Shown piece after piece: positions 29,037 through 38,115 of a DNA stretch of 64,000 nt. The stretch's first letter is position 1, and each line of letters opens with the position of its first letter. Source of the stretch: Skermanella rosea (lineage in GTDB: Bacteria > Pseudomonadota > Alphaproteobacteria > Azospirillales > Azospirillaceae); the NCBI RefSeq assembly GCF_016806835.2, contig NZ_CP086111.1, positions 3,589,471 to 3,653,470 on the forward strand, written 5' to 3'. The notes beneath the pieces are model-generated. The model made no database searches. It worked only from the letters and a program-made list of their open reading frames with translations, and was not told where the DNA came from. The position numbers and the translations under genes are program-made.

Positions 29037-29590
29037 GATTCGTCATCCTCGCGGTCGTTCCCGCGCCGGTCGAGGACTGCCAGCAGAGGCTTGACGCCGA
29101 TCCGGTCCGCCGGATCGAGTTCGGCCACCTTCTCCAGCATCGCCCGCCCCTCCCCCTGCCGGCCGAGTCGGGCATGCAGGTAGCCCAGCGCCTTGACCGT
29201 GAAGAGATAGATCCGGGGCGCCGGCTCCAGGGCGTCGAAATCGGCGTGGCGACGCGTGACCAGCCGCCAGTCGGAATGATTGAGGCCGATGCCGGCGCTC
29301 GCATGGTCGAGCATCCGGACGGCGTAGGTCAGCGCCTCGGCAAGGCGTGCCTTGTAGAGGAAGTACTTGTAGTGTCCGAGGTCGACGGCCCGGTGACCCG
29401 GCGCGATCGCCGCTGCCCGTGCCAGATGGGACTCGGCCAGCGCACCGTCGCAATAGTGGCGGCCCGCCAAATGAAGCTGCCGCTCGGCCTCCGCCGGAAG
29501 GTCGCCGCCATAGTAGCGGCGCGACAGCCAGGCATCGTCGTCCGGACCGGCCGTCGTGAGATCCAAAGGCGCCGTGTCGGGCGGTGTCAC
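29033..29590 (-). CDS. TPR-like helical protein in the nifB block, paralogue of the 7868-8374 product
   Basis: A 185-aa soluble helical protein. Repeat-like blocks LHLAGRHYCDGALAESHLAR, YKYFLYKARLAEALTYAV, IYLFTVKALGYLHARLGR and RAMLEKVAELDPADRIGV align with those in the gene near 7.9 kb; YLFT-KAL and ELDPAD are shared exactly. It sits between fdxN and the LRV gene and overlaps the latter by 4 bp. No enzyme motif is visible. Probably a protein-interaction factor in nitrogenase assembly, by context only. Confidence 0.82.
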   Translation of the reverse strand: MTPPDTAPLDLTTAGPDDDAWLSRRYYGGDLPAEAERQLHLAGRHYCDGALAESHLARAAAIAPGHRAVDLGHYKYFLYKARLAEALTYAVRMLDHASAGIGLNHSDWRLVTRRHADFDALEPAPRIYLFTVKALGYLHARLGRQGEGRAMLEKVAELDPADRIGVKPLLAVLDRRGNDREDDES

Positions 29591-29708
29591 TCGCGCGCTC
29601 CCGTCAACGCTGGGCGGAAAAGGGGATGGGCGGGGCAGAGGGTGCCGAAGACGGGAAGACGCCTGGACCGGCGCCTTCCCGTCCTCCCGAGGCTCCGGAT
29701 GCGGGGCG

Positions 29709-29900
29709 TCAGGCCGGCACGCAGCAGTCGGCGGGGCAGACGGCCGCGCACTGCGGGGCGTCGAAGCTGCCCTGGCACTCGGTGCATTTGGACGCGTCGA
29801 TCACGTAGGTGCCCTTCTTGAAGCTGATCGCCTCGTTCGGGCATTCGGCTTCGCAGGCGCCGCAGACGGTGCAATCGCTCGCTTTGATCTTGTAGGCCAT
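29709..29900 (-). CDS. fdxN: 2[4Fe-4S] ferredoxin FdxN
   Basis: A 63-aa bacterial ferredoxin. The first cluster motif is [12 protein letters not shown] and the second is [18 protein letters not shown], with the enlarged Cx8C spacing typical of nifB-linked FdxN ferredoxins. It ends in an extra DCCVP. In related organisms it gives electrons to nitrogenase or to NifB. It follows nifB by 131 bp with no convincing sigma-54 site between, so it is probably co-transcribed with nifB. Confidence 0.94.
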   Translation of the reverse strand: MAYKIKASDCTVCGACEAECPNEAISFKKGTYVIDASKCTECQGSFDAPQCAAVCPADCCVPA

Positions 29901-30031
29901 CGGTCTTCTCCTGTTGTACCCGGCCTCGCCGCCGGGATTCCGCTCGCATTCTCGATTGTTGCGCCACCCTGGTTTCTCGCCAAGATGGCCGATCAGCGCA
30001 CCATGCGCCTTGATGGGACCTCCAGTCCGGA

Positions 30032-31576
30032 TCAGGCGCGACGGGCGGTATAGGCGCCCTGGCGGATCACCGCGTCGGCGCCGATCTTCTCTCGGACCGC
30101 TCCCGTGCCCAGCCGCTCGGTGTAGGCGGCGTAATAGGCCAGGGCCGATTCCTCGATGTATTCGAAGGCGAAGCGGTCCACCGGCTCGATACCGGCCGCT
30201 TCCAGGGACTTGCTCGGGCAGCCGCCGATCTTGGCGACCAGCACGGCGACGCAGTCGTTGATCGCCTGGATGATGGTCTCCAGCCCGTCCTCGTCGCCGG
30301 AACCGCCCTCGCAGTAGAGGTCGACGCGCCGGTGGCCGACGAACTTGGCGCCCCTGGAATCGACCTCGTAGATCTGAAATTCCTTGGCGTGGCCGAAATG
30401 CTCGTTGATCCGCTCGCCGCCCTTGGTCGCCACCGCGATCAGGATCGGCTTCTCGCCGGCGATGTGGGCGACCTCGGCGATGGCGGCGGCCTTGGACTGG
30501 TGGCGCTGGGCGCGCTCGGCCTCGACATGCTCGCGGTAGGTCTCGCGCTTGGTGAAGCCGCCGCCGTCGATGTCGATGTCCATCTGCATGACCTTCTCGG
30601 CGGTGAACTCCTCGCCCCGGTCTTCACCCAGCAGGCCGACGGCATCGGCGCGGCACTGGCGGCAATGGCGCATCAGCTTCATGTCGCCTTCGCACTTGTC
30701 CTGCAGCGCCTTCAGCTCCTGCGCGGTCGGTCCCCGCTGCCCGGTCAGGCCGAAATGGGTGCCGTGCGCCGCGTCGGAGATCAGCGGCATGATGTTGTGC
30801 AGGAACGCCCCGCGGGCCTTGACCTCGCGGTTGACGTCCATCAGGTGCTCGTCGTTGATGCCGGGGATCATGACCGAGTTGATCTTGGCGAGGATGCCGG
30901 CGTCGCGCAGCATCTCCAGCCCCAGCATCTGGCGTTCGTGGAGGATCTTCGACGCCTCGAACCCGGTCCAGCGCTTGTGGTCGTAGAAGATCCAGGGGTA
31001 GATGTGCTGGCCGACCTCGGGATCGACCATGTTGATGGTGATCGTGACGTGGTCGATGTTCAGGTCCTTGATCCGGTCCACATAGTCCGGCAGGGCCAGC
31101 CCGTTGGTGGACAGGCACAGCTTGATGTCCGGCGCCAGCCTGGAGAGCTGCTCGAAGGTCTCGATCGTCTGCTTGGCTCCGGCCGCGAGGCTGTCGCCCG
31201 GCCCGGCGATGCCGACCACGGAGAGCTGCGGGATCTCGGCGGCGACGGCCAGGACCTTGCGGACGGCCTGCTCGGCGGTCAGCTTCTCGCTGACGACGCC
31301 GGGGCGGCTCTCGTTGGCGCAGTCGTACTTCCGATTGCAGTAGTTGCACTGGATGTTGCAGGCCGGGGCCACCGCCACGTGCATGCGCGCATAGTAGTGG
31401 TGCGCCTCTTCGCTGTAGCAGGGATGGTTCTTGACCTTCTCCCAGACTTCCGGCGCCATGTCAGAAGGACCGTCAGAGGAGCCGCAACTGGATGTCGTGC
31501 AGCCCGAAGCGGCCGGTGCCGGCTGGGACTTCAACTCCCCCACGCCGAGGATGCTGTCCAACGAGATTACATTCAT
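30032..31576 (-). CDS. nifB: NifB, radical SAM FeMo-co biosynthesis protein with NifX-like C-terminal domain
   Basis: A 514-aa protein. The radical SAM motif CNIQCNYC (Cx3Cx2C) with [15 protein letters not shown] lies near residue 90. Additional cluster ligands appear in [16 protein letters not shown] and [17 protein letters not shown]. From about residue 395 a NifX-like domain begins ([20 protein letters not shown]). NifB makes NifB-co, the 8Fe-9S-C core of FeMo-co. The start [14 protein letters not shown] was chosen over an upstream in-frame ATG that would overlap the promoter. First gene of the fourth nif block. Confidence 0.97.
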   Translation of the reverse strand: MNVISLDSILGVGELKSQPAPAASGCTTSSCGSSDGPSDMAPEVWEKVKNHPCYSEEAHHYYARMHVAVAPACNIQCNYCNRKYDCANESRPGVVSEKLTAEQAVRKVLAVAAEIPQLSVVGIAGPGDSLAAGAKQTIETFEQLSRLAPDIKLCLSTNGLALPDYVDRIKDLNIDHVTITINMVDPEVGQHIYPWIFYDHKRWTGFEASKILHERQMLGLEMLRDAGILAKINSVMIPGINDEHLMDVNREVKARGAFLHNIMPLISDAAHGTHFGLTGQRGPTAQELKALQDKCEGDMKLMRHCRQCRADAVGLLGEDRGEEFTAEKVMQMDIDIDGGGFTKRETYREHVEAERAQRHQSKAAAIAEVAHIAGEKPILIAVATKGGERINEHFGHAKEFQIYEVDSRGAKFVGHRRVDLYCEGGSGDEDGLETIIQAINDCVAVLVAKIGGCPSKSLEAAGIEPVDRFAFEYIEESALAYYAAYTERLGTGAVREKIGADAVIRQGAYTARRA

Positions 31577-31631
31577 GGTCCAATCCTTCCCTTGCAGCCG
31601 AAGGGCGCCTAGACGCTCTGCGGGAGGATTG

Positions 31632-31647
31632 AGCAAGAACGGGGCCA
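31632..31647 (-). promoter_or_regulatory. sigma-54 promoter of the nifB block
   Basis: Minus-strand TGGCCCCGTTCTTGCT (GG-N10-GC, TTGC at -12), about 60 bp upstream of the nifB ATG and 124 bp from a perfect NifA site. Confidence 0.82.
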
Positions 31648-31755
31648 ATCCGGAAGTCTTTGGAATATCACTTCCGAATCAATGCTTTGTACGATTCCCC
31701 CGGGCCGCGCAGTGTCATGTTGGCAACGCGACCATCCGGCCCGCTGTCGGGATCA

Positions 31756-31771
31756 TGTCGGGTATACGACA
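31756..31771. promoter_or_regulatory. NifA upstream activator sequence for nifB
   Basis: Perfect TGT-N10-ACA (TGTCGGGTATACGACA on plus), a near-palindrome, about 124 bp upstream of the nifB -24/-12 element. Confidence 0.84.
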
Positions 31772-32097
31772 CGATTCAGGGATCTTATCCGGTGATTGTC
31801 GCGCCCACCGGAGGCACCGCCGGCGTTGCGTGAACTCGCCGGAAGGCACCCGCACGCTGCCGTGGACCGGGAAGTCCAAATCCAGGCCGGTCGGATAACG
31901 ATCTCGACACCCGAAATGGAACGTGATACCCAAACCAGACGGGTGGCGGACTTATGGTATAGATACAGGCCATACGGTCCGACGGATGGGACTCGATAAT
32001 TCTACCTTTGGGATCAGTCTCATTTGAGCGGATTGCTGTATTTGCCACCAAGTCTACCTTTACCTGAACAGCTCGATTTATCCGATCAGGATCGGCG
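31772..32097. other. Intergenic stretch between the nifB control region and the 32.1 kb gene
   Basis: This 326-bp gap becomes less GC-rich towards its right end (from about 31980), marking the right edge of the nif island. I see no conserved ORF, RNA or clear repeat in it. Confidence 0.5.
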
Positions 32098-32493
32098 ATG
32101 ATAACGAAAAATAATTGCCGAATAGCATGTTGCGCGCTTCTACTGACTTGTCCGTCCGGAGTCGGCGCTACCGAGCGCCTGGCGCCCGAGCGGAAGGACA
32201 GCCTCCAGAAGGTCAGCCTGTGCATCGATCTTTCGAAGAGGCTGGTTCCCCCTGGCGGGTCGCTGATCTACTCGCATCCGTATCTGGAAAAGGACGAGGA
32301 CAAGACCCTCGTGACGATCTATGTGAAATGGAGAAGCGCGAGCACCGTGGAGGACGGTCAGGGGACTCCTGCCGATCATCCGTTCGTCTCGCCGGAGACG
32401 CCCTATTACTGCATCTGGAACGGCGAAAAACTCCTGATGCACGGCGACCTCGAATCGCTGGAGGAGACCCTCCAGGCCGGCTCGATGACGTGA
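32098..32493 (+). CDS. Small putative exported protein of unknown function
   Basis: A 131-aa product with a plausible signal peptide (short basic start MITKNNCR, a hydrophobic Cys/Leu-rich core, and a GVGATER cleavage-like region). The mature part is mostly beta-like (GGSLIYSHPYLEKDEDKTLV, TIYVKWRSAS) and contains two cysteines that could pair. No family is recognised. It stands alone just outside the nif island, and codon use becomes more GC3-rich only after the signal region. Coding status is likely but not certain. Confidence 0.5.
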   Translation: MITKNNCRIACCALLLTCPSGVGATERLAPERKDSLQKVSLCIDLSKRLVPPGGSLIYSHPYLEKDEDKTLVTIYVKWRSASTVEDGQGTPADHPFVSPETPYYCIWNGEKLLMHGDLESLEETLQAGSMT

Positions 32494-32821
32494 GTCCGGA
32501 CTGTCCGCCCAGCGGGCTTGCGGGCGCTTCCGACGATCGCGGGAACTCTTTACGCTTGTCGGTCCGAGTATGGATGTCCAGAGGCCGGGGCCGCCGTTCG
32601 GACGGTTTCACACCGCGCCGGATTAACTCGAGGCCATTCCACAGGGAATGGACGGATATTGTTAGTTCAGCCGAATTACTTGCAATTTTATTTTCCGTAC
32701 CTACATGGGATTGATCTAGAGTCGTGTCCGCGTTTCGCGTTCCTGTTTCCGGGAAACAGGCCGCTCGGCGCTGGGACCTGCAGGGCCGCTTCGCTCTCGC
32801 CGCCACATCCGGGGAATCGCC
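32494..32821. other. Intergenic stretch with no recognisable feature
   Basis: 328 bp with an AT-richer centre (about 32640-32720). Short frames here read through without family resemblance. The segment just before 32822 ends in GGGGAATCGCC, a usable ribosome site for the following small gene. Confidence 0.4.
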
Positions 32822-32950
32822 ATGGCCAAGGGTCAGAAGAAGAGCAATCGCGAAGCCAAGAAGCCGAAGAAGGCAAAGGCCGCTCCGGCGATCAAAACCT
32901 CCATCATGCCGCCGACGGGCCGGCTGGTCCCGCCCAAGGGGGCCGCATGA
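32822..32950 (+). CDS. Very small basic protein (42 aa)
   Basis: A 42-aa Lys/Ala/Pro-rich peptide, MAKGQKKSNREAKKPKKAKA followed by a Pro-rich tail. Similar MAKGQ-x-SNRE-x-KKPKK proteins recur in alphaproteobacterial genomes as short conserved hypotheticals. The strongly basic composition suggests nucleic-acid or ribosome contact, unproven. A GGGGAA ribosome site precedes the ATG. It is upstream of, and partly overlapped by, the long alternative frame of the transglutaminase, which favours a later start for that gene. Confidence 0.65.
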   Translation: MAKGQKKSNREAKKPKKAKAAPAIKTSIMPPTGRLVPPKGAA

Positions 32951-33059
32951 CCGGATCGGCAGCCATGGGCGAGGATGGAATGGGCTTGCCGGGAAGGCGA
33001 TCGACCTGACGGCCGTCCTGCCCCCCGGCTCTCCCGCGGCCTCGCCCAGGCTGCTGACC

Positions 33060-33920
33060 GTGCGCCACGTGACGACATACCGTTATGCCTGCCCGGTCAG
33101 GCTTGGCGATCACCAGATGATGTTCCGGCCGCGGGAAAGCCATGACCTCCGCCTGGTCAGGGCGCGGCTGAGCATCTCTCCGGAACCGCAGAGCCTTCGC
33201 TGGCTCCACGACGTCTTCGACAACTCTCTGGCGGTGGCGAGCTTCGACACCGAGACGGCGGATCTCGTGTTCGACAGCGAGGTGACGCTGGAGCATATCG
33301 AGGCGCCGCATCCCGATTACGCGCTGGCCGACGATGCGCAGGATTTCCCGTTCGCCTATTCGCGCGAGGAACGCCTGGACCTTGCCCGGGCGCTGGAGCG
33401 CCATCATCCGGCCGGCGAAGTGGACCGGTGGGCCGCCGGGTTCCTCCCCGCAGGCGGCAGGACCGGCACCATGGCGCTGCTTCGCAGGATCACCTTGGGC
33501 ATCCGCGAACAGCTGACATATTCGCGGCGTTACGAGCGCGGCGTCCAGACGCCGGCCGAAACCCTGGCGAAAGGCACCGGCACCTGCCGCGACTATGCGT
33601 TCCTGATGATGGAAGGGGTGCGGGCTCTCGGCCTGGCCGCCCGTTTCGTCAGCGGCTACATCTTCGTGCCCGGCGTCGAGTCCGTCCCGGTCATCGGCGG
33701 CGGGGCGACCCATGCCTGGCTTCAGGTCTATCTGCCCGGCGCGGGCTGGGTGGATTTCGATCCGACCAACAGCATCATCGGCAACCGCAACCTGATCCGC
33801 GTCGCCGTCGCCTGGGCGCCGGCGCAGGCGCTGCCGCTCTGGGGAACCTATACGGGGACACGGTCCAGCTTCCTGGGGATGGACGTCAGCGTAAGCGTGT
33901 TGGACGAGGGGGCCGCCTGA
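33060..33920 (+). CDS. Transglutaminase-like cysteine protease-fold protein
   Basis: Predicted as 286 aa from the GTG at 33060, where family homology starts (VRHVTTYRYACPVRLGDHQM). A longer frame from 32724 overlaps the 42-aa gene and looks like shadow sequence. The N-terminal beta domain (residues 1-150) contains MMFRPRESHDLRLV; the catalytic domain has Cys in GTCRDYAFLMMEGVRALGLA, His in GGATHAWLQVYLPG and Asp in WVDFDPTN, an intact triad. No signal peptide, so it is cytoplasmic. Such proteins often sit near alpha-E/circularly-permuted ATP-grasp genes; here they do not. The exact start is uncertain. Confidence 0.82.
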   Translation: MRHVTTYRYACPVRLGDHQMMFRPRESHDLRLVRARLSISPEPQSLRWLHDVFDNSLAVASFDTETADLVFDSEVTLEHIEAPHPDYALADDAQDFPFAYSREERLDLARALERHHPAGEVDRWAAGFLPAGGRTGTMALLRRITLGIREQLTYSRRYERGVQTPAETLAKGTGTCRDYAFLMMEGVRALGLAARFVSGYIFVPGVESVPVIGGGATHAWLQVYLPGAGWVDFDPTNSIIGNRNLIRVAVAWAPAQALPLWGTYTGTRSSFLGMDVSVSVLDEGAA

Positions 33921-34024
33921 ACGCGCAGCCCCCTCCTTGCCGCCCGGCGGCACCGACTGGCCCATGTCATGCAGGGGCGATACCGCCAGCGACAAGCCCG
34001 GCATCAACACGAAGGAGCCCAACC

Positions 34025-34891
34025 ATGAAGATCAAGGTCGGATACGAGCTGATCTACGAGTGTCCGCAGCCGACACCGATGCTCCTGATGCTCAACATAC
34101 ATTACACCCGCGCCTCCGACATCGTGGTGCCCGACCATCTGGTCACCGAGCCGGCCGTGCCGATCACGGCCTATCGCGACGGGTTCGGAAACTGGTGCAG
34201 CCGGATCACGGCGCCCAAGGGAGTGACGCGGATCAGCACGACCGCCGTGGTCCGCGACAGCGGCAAGCCCGACCCGGTCGTCCCGGACGCCCGGCAGCAC
34301 GCGCTGGAGGAACTGCCGGAGGAGGCGCTGGTGTTCCTGCTGGCCAGCCGCTACTGCGAGACCGAACTTCTCAGCGACATCGCCTGGAAGCTGTTCAGCG
34401 GCACCAAGCCCGGTTGGGACCGGGTCCAGGCGATCTGCGATTTCGTCCACGAGCACATCAAGTTCGACTACATGCAGGCCCGGGCGACCCGGACGGCGTT
34501 CGAAGCCTACAACGAGGGCGTGGGCGTCTGCCGCGACTATGCCCATCTCGCGGTCACTTTCTGCCGCTGCATGAACATTCCGGCGCGTTATTGCACCGGT
34601 TATCTCGGCGACATCGGCGTGCCGCCGCCTTATGGCGTGATGGATTTCGCCGGCTGGTTCGAAGCCTACCTGGGCGGCCAGTGGTACACCTTCGACGCCC
34701 GCAACAACACGCCACGCATCGGCAGGGTCCTGATCGCCCGCGGGCGGGACGCCGTCGACGTCGCCATCAGCACGACCTTCGGCCCGAACACGCTGACCGG
34801 ATTCACCGTGTGGACCGATGAGATCGGTTCTGACGGCAAGCCCGTTCCTTCGGCCAGTCCCCCTGGCCAGCACCTGGGAGAACAACAATGA
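34025..34891 (+). CDS. Second transglutaminase-like protein with altered active site
   Basis: A 288-aa member of the same superfamily, starting MKIKVGYELIYECPQPTPML. Cys is present in GVCRDYAHLAVTFCRCMNI and Asp in WYTFDARNN, but the segment that holds the catalytic His in the neighbour (ATHAWLQVYL) reads MDFAGWFEAYL here, with Ala/Gly at that place. It may be a non-catalytic or differently activated form; some relatives carry Ser here, so this could be a family trait. It starts 104 bp after the first transglutaminase and overlaps the next gene by 4 bp. Confidence 0.85.
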   Translation: MKIKVGYELIYECPQPTPMLLMLNIHYTRASDIVVPDHLVTEPAVPITAYRDGFGNWCSRITAPKGVTRISTTAVVRDSGKPDPVVPDARQHALEELPEEALVFLLASRYCETELLSDIAWKLFSGTKPGWDRVQAICDFVHEHIKFDYMQARATRTAFEAYNEGVGVCRDYAHLAVTFCRCMNIPARYCTGYLGDIGVPPPYGVMDFAGWFEAYLGGQWYTFDARNNTPRIGRVLIARGRDAVDVAISTTFGPNTLTGFTVWTDEIGSDGKPVPSASPPGQHLGEQQ

Positions 34892-35121
34892 CGAACCGCC
34901 GCAATACCACGCCCGCAAGGGTCATGTCCGAAGTCGGCCACCACAAGTACGAGGTCGGACAGCTTGTCGACTTCACGCCGGCCGCATCGCCCCGCGAAAA
35001 GTCCGTGGGCCGTTATGAAATCGTCCGCCATCTTCCGCCGGAAGGCGCCGACAATCAGTACCGGGTCAAGAGCGTGCAGAACAACCAGGAGCGGGTGGTT
35101 CGGGAGAGCCAACTTGGCTGA
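34888..35121 (+). CDS. Small conserved hypothetical protein (77 aa)
   Basis: A 77-aa product with a beta-rich core: VGHHKYEVGQLVDFTPA, then RYEIVRHLPPEG and YRVKSVQNNQERVVRESQLG. Short alphaproteobacterial proteins with this YEVGQxVDF...YEIVRxLP...YRVKS pattern occur widely without assigned function; they resemble SH3-like barrels. Its ATGA overlap with the transglutaminase gene and the overlap with the next gene show one transcription unit. Confidence 0.78.
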   Translation: MTNRRNTTPARVMSEVGHHKYEVGQLVDFTPAASPREKSVGRYEIVRHLPPEGADNQYRVKSVQNNQERVVRESQLG

Positions 35122-35278
35122 GTTGAATCGACACGACGTGGAAGCGCTCGCCCAGAAGCTTTACGAGGCAAGCGCTCCCGACGGGGTTCCGTGGTCGGAG
35201 CGCAGCTTGGTGGTGCGGGATCCCTGGCTGGCGACCGCACGGAAAAGGCTGCTCCTGGACGACCCGGCGGGCACCTGA
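35114..35278 (+). CDS. Small hypothetical protein (54 aa, TTG start)
   Basis: A 54-aa frame starting at TTG within the end of the previous gene (8-bp overlap): MAELNRHDVEALAQKLYEAS, then PWSERSLVVRDPWLATARKR. The protein has clear amphipathic helices and no motif. Coding is supported by the tight overlap and GC3 bias. Function unknown. Confidence 0.55.
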   Translation: MAELNRHDVEALAQKLYEASAPDGVPWSERSLVVRDPWLATARKRLLLDDPAGT

Positions 35279-35299
35279 CCGGCCGGACTTCCGCCGGGA

Positions 35300-35632
35300 T
35301 CAGGTCCCGCTGCCGCCCGGCGGCCCCCCTTCCGCCCGAGGATCGCCGGACAGGCGCCGGATGTCCTCCAGCGCACTCGCGATGAGTTGCCTGTGCCGTG
35401 GATCGTGACCCTCCGCGGTCCCGGCGAAGAGGGTGATGAGATACAGGGCCTTCTTACCCGCCTCTTCCCACGTCGCCGCGGGACCGGCGCACAGGGCTTC
35501 TTCCATTTCGTCCTGGTGACGGCGAAGCATCGCACGGTCCGCCTCGACCTCGGCGGTGTGCCGCCGGTCTACGGTGGCTTTCTGGGCAGCCATGCCTCGG
35601 TGAACGTCGAGTTCGACGGGGTCCGTCGTCAT
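35300..35632 (-). CDS. Hypothetical helical protein (110 aa)
   Basis: A 110-aa acidic/helical product (TVDRRHTAEVEADRAMLRRH, EEALCAGPAATWEEAGKKAL) with a disordered Gly/Pro C-terminus. It is antisense to the transglutaminase group and 47 bp upstream-facing from the next minus gene. No domain is recognised. Moderate confidence that it is expressed. Confidence 0.5.
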   Translation of the reverse strand: MTTDPVELDVHRGMAAQKATVDRRHTAEVEADRAMLRRHQDEMEEALCAGPAATWEEAGKKALYLITLFAGTAEGHDPRHRQLIASALEDIRRLSGDPRAEGGPPGGSGT

Positions 35633-35679
35633 GCCGATCCTTTCTGGTGATTGGCGTTCTCAAGCCGAAAAGGGTGAAC

Positions 35680-35946
35680 TCAGCCTTTTCCCGCCTCGTC
35701 CCGTTGCTTGGCTTCTTCCAGCTCGACGGGATCGATCACGGCGACCTGGATCAGATTCGCCTGGCCGGGCGGCGGAGGCAGGAACATCAGGGTCTCGGTC
35801 CGCCGATAGGCGGGGAAGGAAAGCCCTTCGATGAGTTCCTCATAGGTCTCGACCTTGTAGGTGCCCGCCGGCAGGGGTTCATCGAAGCCGCTCAGCCGGA
35901 ACGGATTGTCGAAGGTGATGGTGCTGAGCACCGTGCGCTGAGTCAT
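35680..35946 (-). CDS. Conserved hypothetical beta-rich protein (88 aa)
   Basis: An 88-aa protein, TFDNPFRLSGFDEPLPAGTY then KVETYEELIEGLSFPAYRRT, a pattern I associate with short alphaproteobacterial hypotheticals of unknown role. The ATG at 35946 follows a GC-rich leader; the frame continues 35 codons upstream but with shadow-like composition. Probably the first gene of a minus-strand pair with the 110-aa gene. Confidence 0.6.
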   Translation of the reverse strand: MTQRTVLSTITFDNPFRLSGFDEPLPAGTYKVETYEELIEGLSFPAYRRTETLMFLPPPPGQANLIQVAVIDPVELEEAKQRDEAGKG

Positions 35947-36329
35947 GGTCCGCCTTCCGCAGCGCCAAACCCGGCATGCTCCGGATCGGAGCCGCATCGG
36001 GAACGTCATGCCACCCTGACATGTGGGGACTGCCCGAGAGTATTGCATCAAATCATTGGCATGAGGAGCCGTCTGCCGCCTGCACCGCCGGCTGCGGAAT
36101 CATCGCAAGCCATTTAGGTGTTAAGCACCTAGAGATGATGGAAATCTGCTCGCAATGAAGGCAGTATAGTTTCAGGTCACGACAGAACACTTTACCTTAA
36201 TCCGAAAGTGACACTGTTTTTTTGGAGGACCAGGCGCGACGATCATTTGCGTAGGCATTCGCCCTGTAAGGACGGTTGCCGCCTGTGTCTGCCCCATAAA
36301 TCGTTATGTAGAATATAGTCCTTTTGCGT

Positions 36330-36407
36330 GTAGGTCGGGTAGAGCGAAGCGGCACCCGGCAAGCAGAAGCGTCGGCGTCGGGTGCCGCTTCGCTCTACCC
36401 GACCTAC
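36330..36407. repeat. 78-bp palindromic dispersed repeat
   Basis: Perfect 29-bp inverted arms (36330-36358 and 36379-36407, starting GTAGGTCGGGTAGAGCGAAG) around a 20-base loop. The right arm recurs at 39639-39667 with 26 of 29 bases identical, so this is a dispersed REP-like family. It could fold as a stable RNA hairpin. Confidence 0.85.
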
Positions 36408-36569
36408 GATTTCTGATCATTCATTTACCTTTCAGGACCTTCCGGCATGGGGATTGTCGGCCAACAATGGGAGGCTTCATCGGCATCACTCTTTTCTTTT
36501 TATTGTCCCAGCAAGGTTGTTTTCTTAACGCGAAGAACTGTGCGCTACGGGCAGAAACACTCCCTTTTC

Positions 36570-36598
36570 GTCATGGCCGGACTTGATCCGGGCATGAC
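36570..36598. repeat. Short imperfect palindromic repeat element
   Basis: Arms GTCATGGCCGGA and TCCGGGCATGAC (one mismatch) with loop CTTGA. The sequence resembles a palindrome widespread between alphaproteobacterial genes. A degenerate copy is visible at 36661-36692 and a half copy near 36707. Confidence 0.55.
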
Positions 36599-36769
36599 AA
36601 AGAAGCAAAGATAAAGTCTCCCGGAACATATCTATTATTTGGCAACAATCAATATTCCTGACAGCCGCGGACTTGGTTCGGGCAGCTGCGGTGAGTCCTG
36701 CAGTAAGATGGCCGGACAAGCTTCTTTTTTTCCGGAGTATGTCACGACGACTTCCTGAGGGGATGCATC

Positions 36770-38080
36770 ATGCCAAGTCAGCTTACCGGATCGGTGGCAC
36801 TGCCCAACGATGAATGCCTGCTGTTCTCGGATAATGTCTACCACGTGCTTGACGCTGTTTCCGGCATTGTGGACGACGGCCCGCTGCCGGTCACGGACCG
36901 CTTCGCCGGGCTCTGGCCCATGGGGAAGGTCGTTCCCGTCTACTGGGGCTGCGGCAAGATGTTCTTCTTCAACGGCCCCGAGTTCGTGCGGTTCGACTTG
37001 CGCACGCAGCAGGTCGACTATCCCGAGCCCCGGATCGTCGCCCATGGATGGCCGGGCCTGTGGCCGTCGGGGATCGATGCCGCCTTCAACGCCGGCAACG
37101 GCAAGATCTACTTCTTCAAGGGCGGCGCCTATATCCGCTACGACATGGCGCTGGACCGCGCCGATCCGGGATATCCCCGCAGCATCGCCGAGAACTGGCC
37201 GGGCGTCTGGCCGGACGGGGTGGATGCGGCCCTCTGCCCCGACGGGTTGACCGTCGTGTTCTTCCGGGGCACCGAGCACTTCATCTACGATCTGCTGGGC
37301 GATGCCGTCGTCGCCGGACCGCTGCCCAACGACCGGCTGGCGCTCGATCCCCTGCCCTCCGGCTTCATGCGGCCGGCCCGCGACCTGACGCCCGAGCAGG
37401 CCAACGGCATCGTCGCGCACCTGGCGCAGCGTGGTCAACTGACGCTCAGGGAAGGGCAGAACCCGCTTAGGATCTCCGATGACGGCAGGATCCTGTCGCC
37501 GACGCCCCGGCAGCGGATCGCGCTGTCGCCGGCCGTGGTCGCGGGCGTGCGCTACGCCAACAAGCTGAACCGCTCGGCCGACGTCATCGACAATGTCGAT
37601 CAGCGGATGGCCGTCGCGCTGTGGCGGCTCGCCCGCTGGGCCAACGCGTCGAGCCCGGATGTCGAGGTCATCACGCATCTGGGGATCGGCCATGGCGGGC
37701 CGAACCTGGACGATTGCCACAATCTCGGACGCGCGATCGACTTCGCCGGCATCGAAGGCTCGCTTTCCGGCCGGCCCTTCGCCCTCGACGTGCTGCGCGA
37801 CTGGGGCAGCCGGCCGGCATCCGCTCCGGGCAGCTACCGGCTTACCGAGGACGACGAGCCCGCGTGGGAGCTTTTCAAACGAGTCTACGCCTTCGGCACG
37901 TTCGAGTGCGAGTGCCGCGGGGCGGGCAAGGATCCCTGGCCGCCGACCGAGATCGGCGAAGGCGGCTACGTGATCTGCCCCGATTATCAAGGTGCCGGCA
38001 CACCCGACGAACTGCGCCTGCGCCAGCAGCACTCCGACCACATCCACATGCAGATCGGCCCCACCCGCGGCGCCTGGTGA
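36770..38080 (+). CDS. Hemopexin-repeat protein with C-terminal M15/extensin-like domain
   Basis: A 436-aa protein without signal peptide. Residues about 1-190 form roughly four hemopexin blades: KMFFFNGPEFVRFDLRTQQV, GIDAAFNAGNGKIYFFKGGA, YIRYDMALDRADPGYPRSI, GVDAALCPDGLTVVFFRGTE. Residues about 250-436 resemble a zinc D,D-peptidase-like fold: HLGIGHGGPNLDDCHNLGRA followed by IDFAG, and C-terminal HSDHIHMQIG, giving His/Asp/His positions for a metal. Hemopexin repeats bind carbohydrate, haem or protein partners and are rare in bacteria, where they often occur in toxins or secreted enzymes. First gene of a five-gene plus-strand set with 35-130 bp gaps. Substrate unknown. Confidence 0.75.
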   Translation: MPSQLTGSVALPNDECLLFSDNVYHVLDAVSGIVDDGPLPVTDRFAGLWPMGKVVPVYWGCGKMFFFNGPEFVRFDLRTQQVDYPEPRIVAHGWPGLWPSGIDAAFNAGNGKIYFFKGGAYIRYDMALDRADPGYPRSIAENWPGVWPDGVDAALCPDGLTVVFFRGTEHFIYDLLGDAVVAGPLPNDRLALDPLPSGFMRPARDLTPEQANGIVAHLAQRGQLTLREGQNPLRISDDGRILSPTPRQRIALSPAVVAGVRYANKLNRSADVIDNVDQRMAVALWRLARWANASSPDVEVITHLGIGHGGPNLDDCHNLGRAIDFAGIEGSLSGRPFALDVLRDWGSRPASAPGSYRLTEDDEPAWELFKRVYAFGTFECECRGAGKDPWPPTEIGEGGYVICPDYQGAGTPDELRLRQQHSDHIHMQIGPTRGAW

Positions 38081-38115
38081 GGTGCCCGCGTCAACCCGCG
38101 AAAGGGAGCTTTCCA

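Larger units (their letters stand above)
35947..36769. other. Large repeat-bearing intergenic region
   Basis: About 820 bp without a convincing gene, with lower GC than the surroundings. It contains two palindromic elements (36330-36407 and 36570-36598) and a degenerate relative of the second near 36661-36692. Such composition and repeats are common at junctions between core and acquired DNA. Confidence 0.6.

Noticed and set aside
32724-33059. Upstream extension of the first transglutaminase from an ATG at 32724
   Set aside because: The extra 112 codons are Arg/Pro-rich, lack homology and overlap the better-supported 42-aa gene at 32822.
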